Of a stretch of 64,000 bases of DNA, positions 28,844-37,588 are shown one piece after another (the first letter of the stretch is position 1; every line of letters begins with the position of its first letter). The notes below the pieces were generated by a model. The model ran no database searches, was not told the origin of the DNA, and saw only the letters and a list, made by a program, of their open reading frames with translations. The stretch comes from Cyanobacteria bacterium CYA (GTDB lineage Bacteria > Planctomycetota > Phycisphaerae > Phycisphaerales > UBA1924). The position numbers and the translations under genes are program-made. The stretch is from positions 62,001 through 126,000 of the forward strand of contig RHKP01000018.1 in the NCBI GenBank assembly GCA_008363215.1, written 5' to 3'.

Positions 28844-30631
28844 TCAGCCTTGGCCCCGTCGCGGGCTCCGTCCTTCACCGCCGCTGCGCGGTCCCGGGCC
28901 GGGCTGGGCGTTCTGGTTGGCGGCCGGAGCAGGCTGAGTCGCGTCGGCCGCGTCGGCGGGGGCCTCGTCGGAATCGGCCGGCTTGGCCTCATGGGCCACG
29001 TTTTCCTCCGCATCGTCGGCGCTGGGCGCCTTGGGGGCTCCCGAGGCGTCGCCGGCGGCGGGCCGGCCCGGGCGTGCTGCGCTGTTCGGACCCGGACCGG
29101 GCATATGCGCACGACCCTGCTGGGCCATCACCGGCGCGACGGGGTTGCCGTCTTCATCGAGGGCGTACCCGGCGGCCTTGAGTTCATCTGGCTTCCAGGG
29201 CTCGGCGAGAATTTCGCCCGGCGTGGGGGCGCGCAACAGCACGGGCAGCCCGGCCGAAGCGCCGGCAAGCAGTTCGGCCCGCGTCTCGGAACGTCGACCA
29301 AGTTGCACGGGTACGCGGGCAAACTTGCCGGCGCGAGGCGTGTAGACGTAGGTGACCGGGCCTTCGATGAACACGGCCTGGACGGGCACGTGCACCACGT
29401 CGCTGACCACGCCCAACTGGATGCGGGCTTCGCAACGCATGGACGGCTTGAGATCCCCGGTTTCCTGCCCCGGATCGAGCGTGATGCGCACCGAATACTC
29501 GCGGCGGTTCGGGTCGCGCCACCCGGCGCTCTCGGCCATCACCCCGATGCTCTCCACCGTTCCTGAAAACGTGTGTTTGCCCGCGGCGTCGATCTGGACC
29601 TCGGCGGGCTGCCCGGGGCGCACGCGCCCGGCCAGGCTCTCATGCACCTTGACGCGCGCCACCATCTGCGACGTATCAGGCAGCACGATGAGCAGGTCGT
29701 TGGGTCTGACTTCGCTCCCGACCTGGAACGCGCCCTCGTTGCCGAAGCGGAAGTTGTCGCTCTGAATGGTGGTGCCATAGACCACCAGTCCAGACGACGG
29801 GGCGAGAAGCGTGCAGTAATCGAACTGCTGACGCAACTCGGTCAGGCGGTCTTCGCGGCGCTGCACCTGGCGCTGACGGTTGGACACCGTCGCCAGACGC
29901 GAGGTCAGGTTGATCTCGTTTTCCTGCACTGTCCGCGTCAGTTCGGCCTTGGCCTCGGCGACGTCCGACTCCTTCTGCTCCTTCTCCTTCAGGCGCGTGT
30001 AGGACTCGTAGACCTTCAGGTTCAGGTTGGCGATGAGCAGGTTGGCGTCGGCTTTTTCCTTGGCCATCTCGTCCTGCTGGTACTGGTCGTTGCTGATGAA
30101 CTTCTTGTCCAGCAGTTCCTTGTTGCGCTCGTGCTTCTCGGTCAGACGGGTCACTTCACGCTGAGCCTGGTCGATGGCCAGCCGCAACTCCTCCATCTGC
30201 CGGACGTCGTCACCCTCGGCCCATTCCTTGAGAGCCAGTTCGGCCAGGCGCACCTTCAGGTCGGCGGCGCGGAGCAGCGAGTCGTTCTCGCTCTGCTGGA
30301 TCGAATAGGCCGTCTCCGCGGCCAGCAACTCGGCCTTGGCTTCGTCCAGGGCCAGTTCCTCTGTGACGATCGAGTCCTCGATCGCGTCGGCGTTGAGGCG
30401 CACCAGTACGTCGCCGGCCTGCACAAACGTGCCCTCGGGGATGATTTCGATAATGGTGGCCTGCTTGTCGAGCCGGTTTCGCACGTCGATGCGGTTCTTG
30501 GCTTCCAGTTCACCCGTCGCCAGCGTGCGAATCTCGAAGGTGCCGCGCTCCGATTCGACGATGTCCGCCGTGGCTGTCGCCTTGCCCGACGCGGGAGTGT
30601 GGTCGGCGTTGCCGCCCCGATGTGTTGTCAC
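28844..30631 (-). CDS. HlyD/RND-type membrane fusion (adaptor) protein
   Basis: 595 residues from the GTG at 30631, which has GGGAGG nine bases upstream; an ATG at 30709 has no ribosome site. Domains are a split biotinyl-lipoyl-like barrel (RNRLDKQATIIEIIPEG, FDYCTLLAPSSGLVVYG), a long coiled coil at about 80-280, a beta-barrel region with VKVHESLAGRVRPGQPAEVQ, and a Pro/Ala-rich tail of about 90 residues. Adaptors link an inner-membrane pump to an outer-membrane channel. No signal peptide or N-terminal helix is visible, which is odd, and no pump gene is beside it. Confidence 0.78.
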   Translation of the reverse strand: MTTHRGGNADHTPASGKATATADIVESERGTFEIRTLATGELEAKNRIDVRNRLDKQATIIEIIPEGTFVQAGDVLVRLNADAIEDSIVTEELALDEAKAELLAAETAYSIQQSENDSLLRAADLKVRLAELALKEWAEGDDVRQMEELRLAIDQAQREVTRLTEKHERNKELLDKKFISNDQYQQDEMAKEKADANLLIANLNLKVYESYTRLKEKEQKESDVAEAKAELTRTVQENEINLTSRLATVSNRQRQVQRREDRLTELRQQFDYCTLLAPSSGLVVYGTTIQSDNFRFGNEGAFQVGSEVRPNDLLIVLPDTSQMVARVKVHESLAGRVRPGQPAEVQIDAAGKHTFSGTVESIGVMAESAGWRDPNRREYSVRITLDPGQETGDLKPSMRCEARIQLGVVSDVVHVPVQAVFIEGPVTYVYTPRAGKFARVPVQLGRRSETRAELLAGASAGLPVLLRAPTPGEILAEPWKPDELKAAGYALDEDGNPVAPVMAQQGRAHMPGPGPNSAARPGRPAAGDASGAPKAPSADDAEENVAHEAKPADSDEAPADAADATQPAPAANQNAQPGPGPRSGGEGRSPRRGQG

Positions 30632-30733
30632 CCATGTCCGCCTCCCGTTTGCCCGCGCACCCCCCGCCGGCGCAAGATCACGCGTGGTCCGACTTCCTGT
30701 AGGATTCATAGGCACAAGGGAGGGTTTTGTTCC

Positions 30734-31426
30734 ATGAATCGCCCGCAATCTGCACGCGGCACGCTGATCGCCATCGCCTCGACGATCGAGGCGAAGGCTT
30801 GCGGGCTCCCGGATCTGCCCTTCTGGACGGAGAGATCCATCGGGCCGCAGTTGAGCGTGGTGCTCACCGGCGTGGGCAAGGCGGCCGCTGCGGGGGGGGT
30901 TGGGACGGTTCTCGACCCGGATCGGCACGAGGTGGTGATCAGTTTGGGGATCGGCGGGCTGCTCCCCGGAAGCGGGCTTGAGATCGGACAGATCATCGCG
31001 GGCAGCGCCAGCATCTTGGCCGACGAGGGTGTCCAGACGCCGGAGGGTTATCAGTCCTTGGCGGACCTCGGGTTTCCTGCATTTGGGGACGGGGACGAAA
31101 TCAAGGGCGACGCCGCGTGGCTCGACCGGCTCGTTCGGCTCGGCATGAGCCCCCGGCGGGTGGCGACGGTTTCGACCTGTTCAGGCACCGATGCGCTGGC
31201 AGCCGAGGTTGCCCGGCGAACCCGGGCGTCGGTCGAGGCGATGGAAGGGGCGGCGGTGGGGCTGGTGGCCGAGCGGCGGGGGGTGCGGTTTGTCGAGGTG
31301 CGGGTGATCAGCAACACCACGGGTGATCGGGGGCGGCAGGTGTGGGACATGCGCGGGTCGTTGTCTCGGCTGGGCGAGGTGATCGAATCGCTGAGCGGAC
31401 CGGGCCTGGGGTCGGCGGGGGCGTGA
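30734..31426 (+). CDS. mqnB: futalosine hydrolase-like nucleosidase
   Basis: 230 residues of the purine nucleoside phosphorylase/MTA-SAH nucleosidase fold. VVLTGVGKAAAAGG and SLGIGGLLPGSGLEIG form the phosphate- and base-site loops. VEAMEGAAVGLVAERRGV carries the ribose-binding Met-Glu, and EVRVISNTTGDR the catalytic Asp. The SNTTGDR ending favours futalosine hydrolase, which releases hypoxanthine in the futalosine pathway to menaquinone, over MTA/SAH nucleosidase. A menaquinone pathway fits the ACIII genes. It is divergent from the adaptor gene. The start at 30734 has no clear ribosome site. Confidence 0.8.
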   Translation: MNRPQSARGTLIAIASTIEAKACGLPDLPFWTERSIGPQLSVVLTGVGKAAAAGGVGTVLDPDRHEVVISLGIGGLLPGSGLEIGQIIAGSASILADEGVQTPEGYQSLADLGFPAFGDGDEIKGDAAWLDRLVRLGMSPRRVATVSTCSGTDALAAEVARRTRASVEAMEGAAVGLVAERRGVRFVEVRVISNTTGDRGRQVWDMRGSLSRLGEVIESLSGPGLGSAGA

Positions 31427-31587
31427 TCGGACCTTGGCGGAGGTTCCGGCTGGCCCGGGTGTGCGGCCGGCGACGATTGGGCGCTTGGGCGAAGTGATGG
31501 CGCGATGAACAAGGGGACGGGCATGGTCGATGTTCGCAAGGGTGCGTTGGGACGGGTGTTGCCGGCGTTGCCTGAGAGGTGTCTGTC

Positions 31588-32865
31588 ATGCGTTACAAGG
31601 GGCTCCGGTCATTGCCAGCCGTCGGCGCCGCGCCGATCGCGATCGACTTCGGTGCCGGCGGGCTGAAGGCGTTGCAGATCAGCGGGCATGACACCCGCAA
31701 ACTGGTCGCGGCGTCGTTTCTCCCGACGCCGGACGACCTGGTCGAAGACGCGGCGGGCAGGCTGCGTTTCCAGATCGAGCAGTTGCCCAAGTTGATCCGC
31801 AAGGGCGGGTTCACGACCAAGCGGGCCGTGTGCCTGATCCCCGCCTCGCAGATGTTCTGCAAGCACATGCAGATCCAGTTGAGCGAGGGCGTGGAGATGG
31901 CGTCGATGCTCAAGGCGCTGCTGCCGGCGCAAGTGGGCTGCGAGTACGAATCGCTGGTCTGCCGGAGCGTGGAGGTGCCGGGCGGGGCCCGCGGAGGCAA
32001 GAGCGAAGTGATCTGCATGGCCGCCAGCCGTGACCTGGTCGGAAGGCTGATGGCGGCGATGAAGTCGGCGCACCTCGAGCCGGTGGGGGTGCATGGTCCT
32101 TTCCAGGCGGTGCTGCGGGCGTTTGACGACGTGAACCGACGTGAAGAGGACGCGGGAAAGACCACGCTGTACCTGGATCTGGGGTACGCGTCGACCAATG
32201 TGATGATTGCGCACGGAACGCAACTGGTGTTTGCGCGCACGGTGGACCTGGGCGGGCTGCACATGGATGTGGCCATCATGAAGCAGGCGCACGTGGGCAT
32301 GACCGAGGCGCGGGCGCTGCGGCGGCAGGTGGTGCTGGAGCGTGCGGGGTCGAGCGAGCCGGCGGCCGAAGGGGGAGACGGGCTGGCGCTGCTGCACGCG
32401 GCGATTGCGCGGTCGAAGAAGGTCGAAGCGAGCGCCGAGGATTCGCAAGACAAGTCGACGGAAGAAGCAGTGGTGGCGGTGGATGATCGGCGAGGTGCAG
32501 GCGCGACGCCCGGAATGAGCGCCGACGTGCAGCCGGCGACGACGGGGTTGCGGTATCCGCAGGGTGTGGACCTGTCCGAGGCGCTGGAGATTCTGGCGGA
32601 CGAGGTCTGCATGAGTCTGCGGTATCACAAGTCGATGTTCGGGGGGCGCAACGTGGAGCATGCGGTGCTGGTGGGAGGTGAGTCCCGCCAGGCGTGGCTG
32701 TGCCAGCAACTGGCGCGGACGCTCCGCATCCCGGTGCAGGTGGGCGATCCGATTTCGCGCCTGTCGAAGACCGGGAGCGAGCCGATTGCGGGGGTGGAGT
32801 TCGGCAAGGCCCAGCCGGGATGGACGGCGGCTCTTGGCATGTGCCTGAGCCCGACGGATCTTTGA
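31588..32865 (+). CDS. pilM: PilM, actin-like type IV pilus assembly ATPase
   Basis: 425 residues from the ATG at 31588, which has GAGAGG about eight bases upstream. The actin/FtsA-like fold is shown by IAIDFGAGGLKALQI near residue 15, TTLYLDLGYASTNVMIAHG in the middle and VEHAVLVGGESR near the end. A low-complexity insertion lies at about 265-310. PilM is cytoplasmic and recruits PilN to organise the inner-membrane platform. It is the first gene of the pilMNOP-B series. Confidence 0.9.
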   Translation: MRYKGLRSLPAVGAAPIAIDFGAGGLKALQISGHDTRKLVAASFLPTPDDLVEDAAGRLRFQIEQLPKLIRKGGFTTKRAVCLIPASQMFCKHMQIQLSEGVEMASMLKALLPAQVGCEYESLVCRSVEVPGGARGGKSEVICMAASRDLVGRLMAAMKSAHLEPVGVHGPFQAVLRAFDDVNRREEDAGKTTLYLDLGYASTNVMIAHGTQLVFARTVDLGGLHMDVAIMKQAHVGMTEARALRRQVVLERAGSSEPAAEGGDGLALLHAAIARSKKVEASAEDSQDKSTEEAVVAVDDRRGAGATPGMSADVQPATTGLRYPQGVDLSEALEILADEVCMSLRYHKSMFGGRNVEHAVLVGGESRQAWLCQQLARTLRIPVQVGDPISRLSKTGSEPIAGVEFGKAQPGWTAALGMCLSPTDL

Positions 32866-32877
32866 TGGAGGGTGGCG

Positions 32878-33702
32878 ATGAGCCGCGGTGTGACTAGAAG
32901 TGGTCCGGCCAGTTTCCTGCCCGAGGACTACGTCCGCGGCAAGGACGAAGCGCGCTGGAACGTGATTTCGCTGCTGCTGTTCGGCGTGGTAATGGTGGCG
33001 GTGGTGTCGGCCTTCGTGCTGACCAATCGCCGGTGGCAGAGCGTGCGCAGCGATCAGGGGCAGATCCGGGTGGAGTTCGAGGAAGAGGCCGTCAAGATCG
33101 ATGCGCTCAAGGCGCTTGAGAAGCAGCGCGTGGAGATGATGGACAAGGCGGCGGTGGTGGCGGCGTTGCGGGACAACGTGCCTCGATCGGTGCTGATGGC
33201 TGAACTGTGGCGCGCCAAGCCGGCCGAAGCGACGCTGACGGAGATCAAACTGGAGGGTGAGCGAGTCAAGCAGGCGCCCGCGTCGCCCGCGGGCGGCGCA
33301 GCGGGCAAGGGCAAGCCTGTGGTGTCGCTCAAACCTGGTGCGGCGGCGCCGGCAGACGAGCAGAAGGTCGAGGAGAAGATCGTCCCTCCGGAGTTCAAGC
33401 ACACGCTGACGGTCGAGGGCGTATCGGAGGGCAACGACCAGATCGCCGACTACCTGGCGCGTCTGAAGGGCTCGCCGCTGCTCAAGGACGTGGAGTTGCA
33501 GTTCATCTCCGAGACGACGCTGGAAGGTCTGAAACTGAGGAAGTTCCGGATCACCGCGAGGCTGGATCCGGCGGCGGACGCGTCGGCGGTTGAAGAGGCC
33601 GAGGAAACCACGCTCTTTGACGAGACGCTCGGCCTAAGTCCGGAGGAGAACGCGGGCAAGGGCATCATGGGTCTGTTCGGACTGGGAGGGGATGGGCAAT
33701 GA
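32878..33702 (+). CDS. pilN: PilN, type IV pilus inner-membrane protein
   Basis: 274 residues with a short cytoplasmic N-terminus, one membrane helix at about 27-50 (WNVISLLLFGVVMVAVV), a coiled coil, and a ferredoxin-like periplasmic domain ending near TARLDPA. A Pro/Ala/Gly-rich insert at about 130-165 interrupts the periplasmic part, and a C-terminal tail of 35 residues follows it. PilN binds PilM through its N-terminus and PilO outside. It overlaps pilO by four bases. Confidence 0.85.
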   Translation: MSRGVTRSGPASFLPEDYVRGKDEARWNVISLLLFGVVMVAVVSAFVLTNRRWQSVRSDQGQIRVEFEEEAVKIDALKALEKQRVEMMDKAAVVAALRDNVPRSVLMAELWRAKPAEATLTEIKLEGERVKQAPASPAGGAAGKGKPVVSLKPGAAAPADEQKVEEKIVPPEFKHTLTVEGVSEGNDQIADYLARLKGSPLLKDVELQFISETTLEGLKLRKFRITARLDPAADASAVEEAEETTLFDETLGLSPEENAGKGIMGLFGLGGDGQ

Positions 33703-34250
33703 AACTGGGCGCACGGGAACTGCTGACGTTCGCACTGGTGCTGCTCATCCCGGTGATGAGTTTCCTGCTGGTGTTCCGTCCGCAGAACAGGGCGATTGAC
33801 GCGGCGCTGGAGGAGATCGGGCACAAGCGCGAGGTGCTGGAGCGGCTGCGTGCCGAGACCTCGCGCAACGCCGACCTGGCCGCAGCCAACGAGCAGATCG
33901 CCGAACGGATCCGCAAAGACGAGGCGCGTCTGCCTTCGTCGAAGGGTGTGGACCAGATCGTCAAGCAGGTGTCGATGCTGGCGGTGGACTCGGGGCTGGC
34001 GCCGCCGACGCTCAAAAGCCTCAAGCCGGTGCAGGCGGCGGTGTACTGGGAGCAGCCTCTGGAACTGAGCACGTCCGGGACATTCCGCGGATTCTACGGG
34101 TTTCTGCGGCGGATGGAGCGCCTGCCGCGGATCACCCGCGTGGTGGACATGGAGATCAAGCGCGGCAACGTGACGGCGGGCGAGCCGGAGATTTCAGTCA
34201 AGTTCACACTGAGCATCTACTTCCAGGACAAGGAGACGGCCGGTGAGTGA
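33699..34250 (+). CDS. pilO: PilO, type IV pilus inner-membrane protein
   Basis: 183 residues: a membrane helix at about 8-27 (LLTFALVLLIPVMSFLLV), a coiled coil with many Arg and Glu, and a ferredoxin-like periplasmic domain (FRGFYGFLRRMERLPRITRV). It pairs with PilN in the alignment complex. The ATG overlaps the pilN stop, and the next gene overlaps its end by eight bases, so translation is coupled. Confidence 0.88.
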   Translation: MKLGARELLTFALVLLIPVMSFLLVFRPQNRAIDAALEEIGHKREVLERLRAETSRNADLAAANEQIAERIRKDEARLPSSKGVDQIVKQVSMLAVDSGLAPPTLKSLKPVQAAVYWEQPLELSTSGTFRGFYGFLRRMERLPRITRVVDMEIKRGNVTAGEPEISVKFTLSIYFQDKETAGE

Positions 34251-34944
34251 TGCCGCGATGGAGACCTTGGGGAGCGAGTTGAATGCGCCCGGCAGCGCCG
34301 CGGGCAACCGGCTGTTTGTCGATCTGGGCAATGGCGCCGGGGCGATCCCGGTGCGGGCCGAGGCAGGCAAGGGCTCGCTGATCAAGTCGTCGTACACGGC
34401 GGTATCGGCGTTCATGGTGGTGCTGGCGGCCGGCGGCATCTTCGGGATGCGCAAACTGGGCATGAGCGCCCGCTCGGCGTCGGCGGAGGTGCCGATTGCG
34501 ATCGAGTCGGCCGGGCCGCCCAAGGTCGAGTCGGGGCGATTTGAGAAGTTGATGTCGGATCTGGAGGCCGGCGACCGCCCGGTGCAGGTGGACCCGAGCA
34601 AACTGGGGCGCAGCCCGTTCGAACTGGCGGGCGAGAAGCAGACGGTGGCGGCGGAGACGGTGAAGGAGACGGAGGAGCAGAGGCTGGCGCGTCTGGCCGA
34701 GGAAGCACGGCTCAAGGCCGAGGCCGAGCGCATCCGTCGGATCGAGACGACGCTGGCGGGGCTGAGGTTGTTCGGTGTGGTGGGGGGCCGGACTCCGGCG
34801 GCAAAGATCAACGACCGGATCGTGCGGGTGGGTGACGAGATCGGAGATCTGTTCAAGGTCAAGTCGATCGCGGCGCGATCAGTGGTGCTCGAGGCCGATG
34901 GAACCGAGTACGAGATCACGATGGGCAACACCGGGCAGCCCTGA
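34243..34944 (+). CDS. PilP-like pilus alignment protein with membrane anchor
   Basis: 233 residues from a GTG at 34243. The C-terminal domain (about 160-230) with LRLFGVVGGRTPAAKINDRIVRVGDEIG is the beta-sandwich of PilP, which connects PilNO to the secretin. Classical PilP is a lipoprotein with a Cys after a signal peptide; here there is no lipobox, but a hydrophobic helix at about 48-70 (AVSAFMVVLAAGGIFGM). A helical, charged linker follows. Position between pilO and pilB agrees with PilP. No secretin gene is in the window. Confidence 0.78.
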   Translation: MSDAAMETLGSELNAPGSAAGNRLFVDLGNGAGAIPVRAEAGKGSLIKSSYTAVSAFMVVLAAGGIFGMRKLGMSARSASAEVPIAIESAGPPKVESGRFEKLMSDLEAGDRPVQVDPSKLGRSPFELAGEKQTVAAETVKETEEQRLARLAEEARLKAEAERIRRIETTLAGLRLFGVVGGRTPAAKINDRIVRVGDEIGDLFKVKSIAARSVVLEADGTEYEITMGNTGQP

Positions 34945-34965
34945 TCCCGGGACGGGACGCGACGC

Positions 34966-36942
34966 GTGGCGGGCAAGATCAACATTGATGACATTCTGAG
35001 CCAGTTGGGCGCGCAGGAGGGCGACCCGTCGCCGGCCCGGCGCGCCAAGACCGGCAAGGTTGAGCGCAAGCATGCGCTGGACGAGGCGGAGACGTCATTC
35101 AGTCCGGTGCCGGCCATGCCGTCGGGGCAGAGGCGTTTCGGGCAGAGCGAGGCTCCGAAACAGCCGGACGGGCACGAGGGTGTGAAGGCGGAGATGGTGT
35201 TCGATCCCGGGCCCGGGCAGGACGCAACGGGGCAGAGTCTGAGCGAACTGCTGCTGGCGCGCGGGGTGATCACGCGCGAGCAGTTGTCCGGGGCCGAGCA
35301 GATCCTCAAACAGACTCCGGGGCGTTGTCTGGCCGAGTTGTTGATCGATCGCGGTGCTGATGAGGAAGCGGTGCAGCGTGGCGTGGCCGAACTGGCGGGC
35401 GTGCCGTTCGAGCGCGTGGATCTGAAGGCGGGGCTGGAGGGCGGTTTTGACGGCAAGTTGCTGCAGCGGCTGGGCCCGGATTTCTGCAAGGAGCACTCGG
35501 TGCTTCCGTTGCGTTCGGAAGGTTCGCGCGTGGTGATCGGCGCGACATCGCCCGACGACGTGTTCATGCTCGACGCGATCCGGGCGCGCCTGGGCGTAAG
35601 CGGCATCAAACTGGTGCTGATCACGTCGATGGACCTCCGCGCGGCGCTCGAGGTTCTCGGGGGCGAGCCGGCCGAGGAGGTCGACCTTTCCGAAATCCTG
35701 TCGGACGTGGAGGAAGGCGACGTTGAGGTCAGCGCCGCCGAGTCGTCGGCCGACGCGGTGGACCTCGAGGCCAAGGCGGGCGAGAGCCCGGTCATCCGCT
35801 ATGCGAACTACATCATCCAGACGGCGGTGAAGGAGGGCGCGTCGGACATTCACGTCGAACCGGGCGACAAGCGGCTCAAGGTGCGTTTCCGCATCGACGG
35901 CATCCTGTTCGAGATGATGAACCCGCCGTCCTCGATGTCGGCCGCGCTGACCAGCCGACTGAAGATCATGGCCAACCTGGACATTTCCGAGCGACGTGTG
36001 CCGCAGGACGGGCGCATCCGCTGCACGGTGCAGGGGCGCAAACTCGACCTGCGCGTGTCGACGATTCCGTCGACGTACGGCGAGAAGACGGTCATGCGTA
36101 TTCTCGACACGCGGTCGATCAACGTCGACCTCGAAAACCTGGGATTCAGCGAGCACGCGCTGCAGATATGGAAAAACGCGATCAATGAGCCGCACGGGAT
36201 CGTTCTGGTGACCGGACCGACCGGGTCAGGCAAGACGACGACGCTGTACGCTTCACTGAGGCAGTTGGACAAGGCCAAGTTGAACATCTCGACCGTTGAA
36301 GACCCGGTGGAATATCACCTCGACGGGATTACGCAGACGCAGACGCACGAGAAGATCGGGATGACCTTCGCCAAGGCGCTCAAGGCGCTGTTGCGTCAGG
36401 ATCCCGACGTGATCATGCTGGGCGAAATCCGCGACCACGAGACGGCCCACACCGCCGTGCAGGCCGCCCTGACCGGGCACCTGGTGCTGAGCACGCTGCA
36501 CACCAACGACGCGCCCAGTTCGGTGACGCGCCTGGTCAACATCGGGCTGGAGCCGTTCCTGGTGGGCGCGGCCCTGAATGCGGTGCTGGCCCAGCGACTG
36601 GTGCGGCGACTGTGCCAGGCGTGCAAGTCCGAAGAGAACCCGACCGAAGAGATGGCCGAGTACCTGGAGATGCAGGGGCTGCCGATCAACAAGATGTGGT
36701 CGCCCAAGGGGTGCGAGAAGTGCCGCGGGACGGGTCATTCGGGTCGCGTGGGCATCTACGAGTTGCTGACGATGGATGACTCGGTGCGCGACGTGATCGC
36801 GCGGAACCCCAACGTGACCGAGTTCCGGCGGCTGTGCATCGAGCGCGGCATGGTGACGCTGCGGCAGGACGGCATGCACAAGGCCGTCGAGGGGCGGACC
36901 ACGGTGCAGGAAGTGCTCCGCGTGACGGATTCGACTCACTAG
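34966..36942 (+). CDS. pilB: PilB/GspE-type assembly ATPase
   Basis: 658 residues from a GTG at 34966. After about 75 variable residues, an MshEN-type N-terminal domain (about 80-225, LSELLLARGVITREQLSGA) precedes the ATPase. Walker A is GPTGSGKTTTLYASL near residue 415, Walker B region is DVIMLGEIRDHETA, and the zinc site is the tetracysteine CQAC ... CEKC near 550-590. It powers pilus or pseudopilus extension. The MshEN domain can bind c-di-GMP in some relatives. It is the last pil gene, 15 bases before the NeuD-like gene. Confidence 0.93.
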   Translation: MAGKINIDDILSQLGAQEGDPSPARRAKTGKVERKHALDEAETSFSPVPAMPSGQRRFGQSEAPKQPDGHEGVKAEMVFDPGPGQDATGQSLSELLLARGVITREQLSGAEQILKQTPGRCLAELLIDRGADEEAVQRGVAELAGVPFERVDLKAGLEGGFDGKLLQRLGPDFCKEHSVLPLRSEGSRVVIGATSPDDVFMLDAIRARLGVSGIKLVLITSMDLRAALEVLGGEPAEEVDLSEILSDVEEGDVEVSAAESSADAVDLEAKAGESPVIRYANYIIQTAVKEGASDIHVEPGDKRLKVRFRIDGILFEMMNPPSSMSAALTSRLKIMANLDISERRVPQDGRIRCTVQGRKLDLRVSTIPSTYGEKTVMRILDTRSINVDLENLGFSEHALQIWKNAINEPHGIVLVTGPTGSGKTTTLYASLRQLDKAKLNISTVEDPVEYHLDGITQTQTHEKIGMTFAKALKALLRQDPDVIMLGEIRDHETAHTAVQAALTGHLVLSTLHTNDAPSSVTRLVNIGLEPFLVGAALNAVLAQRLVRRLCQACKSEENPTEEMAEYLEMQGLPINKMWSPKGCEKCRGTGHSGRVGIYELLTMDDSVRDVIARNPNVTEFRRLCIERGMVTLRQDGMHKAVEGRTTVQEVLRVTDSTH

Positions 36943-36951
36943 CGATACACT
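36922..36951 (+). promoter_or_regulatory. possible promoter giving a leaderless NeuD-like transcript
   Basis: GTGACG, 18 bases, then TACACT. Only six bases separate TACACT from the GTG start at 36958, and no ribosome site is seen, so transcription could begin at or next to the start codon. The -35 part lies inside pilB. Confidence 0.35.
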
Positions 36952-36957
36952 GGGCTC

Positions 36958-37587
36958 GTGAAACACGGCGTGATACTTGCAGGCGGTGGCGGGCACGCGT
37001 TGGTGGTGGCCGGTTCGCTGCGGCGATCGGGCCGGGCGGTGGTCGGTTTTCTCGATGATGACCCCGCCGCGGTGCTCTCGCTCGAGCCGGGTTCGGCCGA
37101 GCATCTCGGCCCGCTGAGCCAGATCGAGCGATGCGCGTCATCCGGTTGCGGGGTGGTCCTGGCATTGGGCGATGTAACGCTTCGCCGCCGCGTGATCGAC
37201 GCCCACGCCCATACGTTGCGCCGCGGGTCAGCGGTCGTCGACGGCACGGCCATGGTGGCCGCGGCGGTGAGTGAACTGGGGGCAGGCGTCTACGTCGGCG
37301 CCAAGGCCGTGGTACAGGTGCGGGCCAGCATCGGCGAGCACGCGATCATCAACACGGGCGCGATCATCGAGCACGAGTGCCGCATCGGGTCCAACGTGCA
37401 TGTGGCCCCCGGAGGGGTGCTGGGCGGGCGTGTGACGGTGGGGCCCGACACGTTGATCGGGCTGGGGGCGCGCGTGCTGCCGGGGGTGCGGATCGGCTCT
37501 GGGTGCGTGGTCGGTGCGGGCGCGGTCGTCACAGGCGACCTGCCCGATGGGGCGCGGGTGGCCGGAGTACCGGCCAGACCGATCTGA
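36958..37587 (+). CDS. NeuD/PglD-like sugar O- or N-acyltransferase
   Basis: 209 residues from a GTG at 36958. The N-terminal Rossmann half contains GVILAGGGGHALVVAG and VVGFLDDDP. The C-terminal half is a left-handed beta-helix of hexapeptide repeats, with the catalytic-type His in IIEHECRIGSNVHVAPGG and the end AGVPARPI. These proteins acetylate an amino or hydroxyl group on nucleotide sugars or sialic acid. Placed after pilB, it may modify a surface glycan or pilin glycan; that is inference. Confidence 0.88.
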   Translation: MKHGVILAGGGGHALVVAGSLRRSGRAVVGFLDDDPAAVLSLEPGSAEHLGPLSQIERCASSGCGVVLALGDVTLRRRVIDAHAHTLRRGSAVVDGTAMVAAAVSELGAGVYVGAKAVVQVRASIGEHAIINTGAIIEHECRIGSNVHVAPGGVLGGRVTVGPDTLIGLGARVLPGVRIGSGCVVGAGAVVTGDLPDGARVAGVPARPI

Positions 37588-37588
37588 G

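Noticed and set aside
29573..30733. Plus-strand extension of the futalosine hydrolase gene to 29573
   Set aside because: It is antisense to the coiled-coil adaptor and Leu/Val/Gln-rich without domain features.
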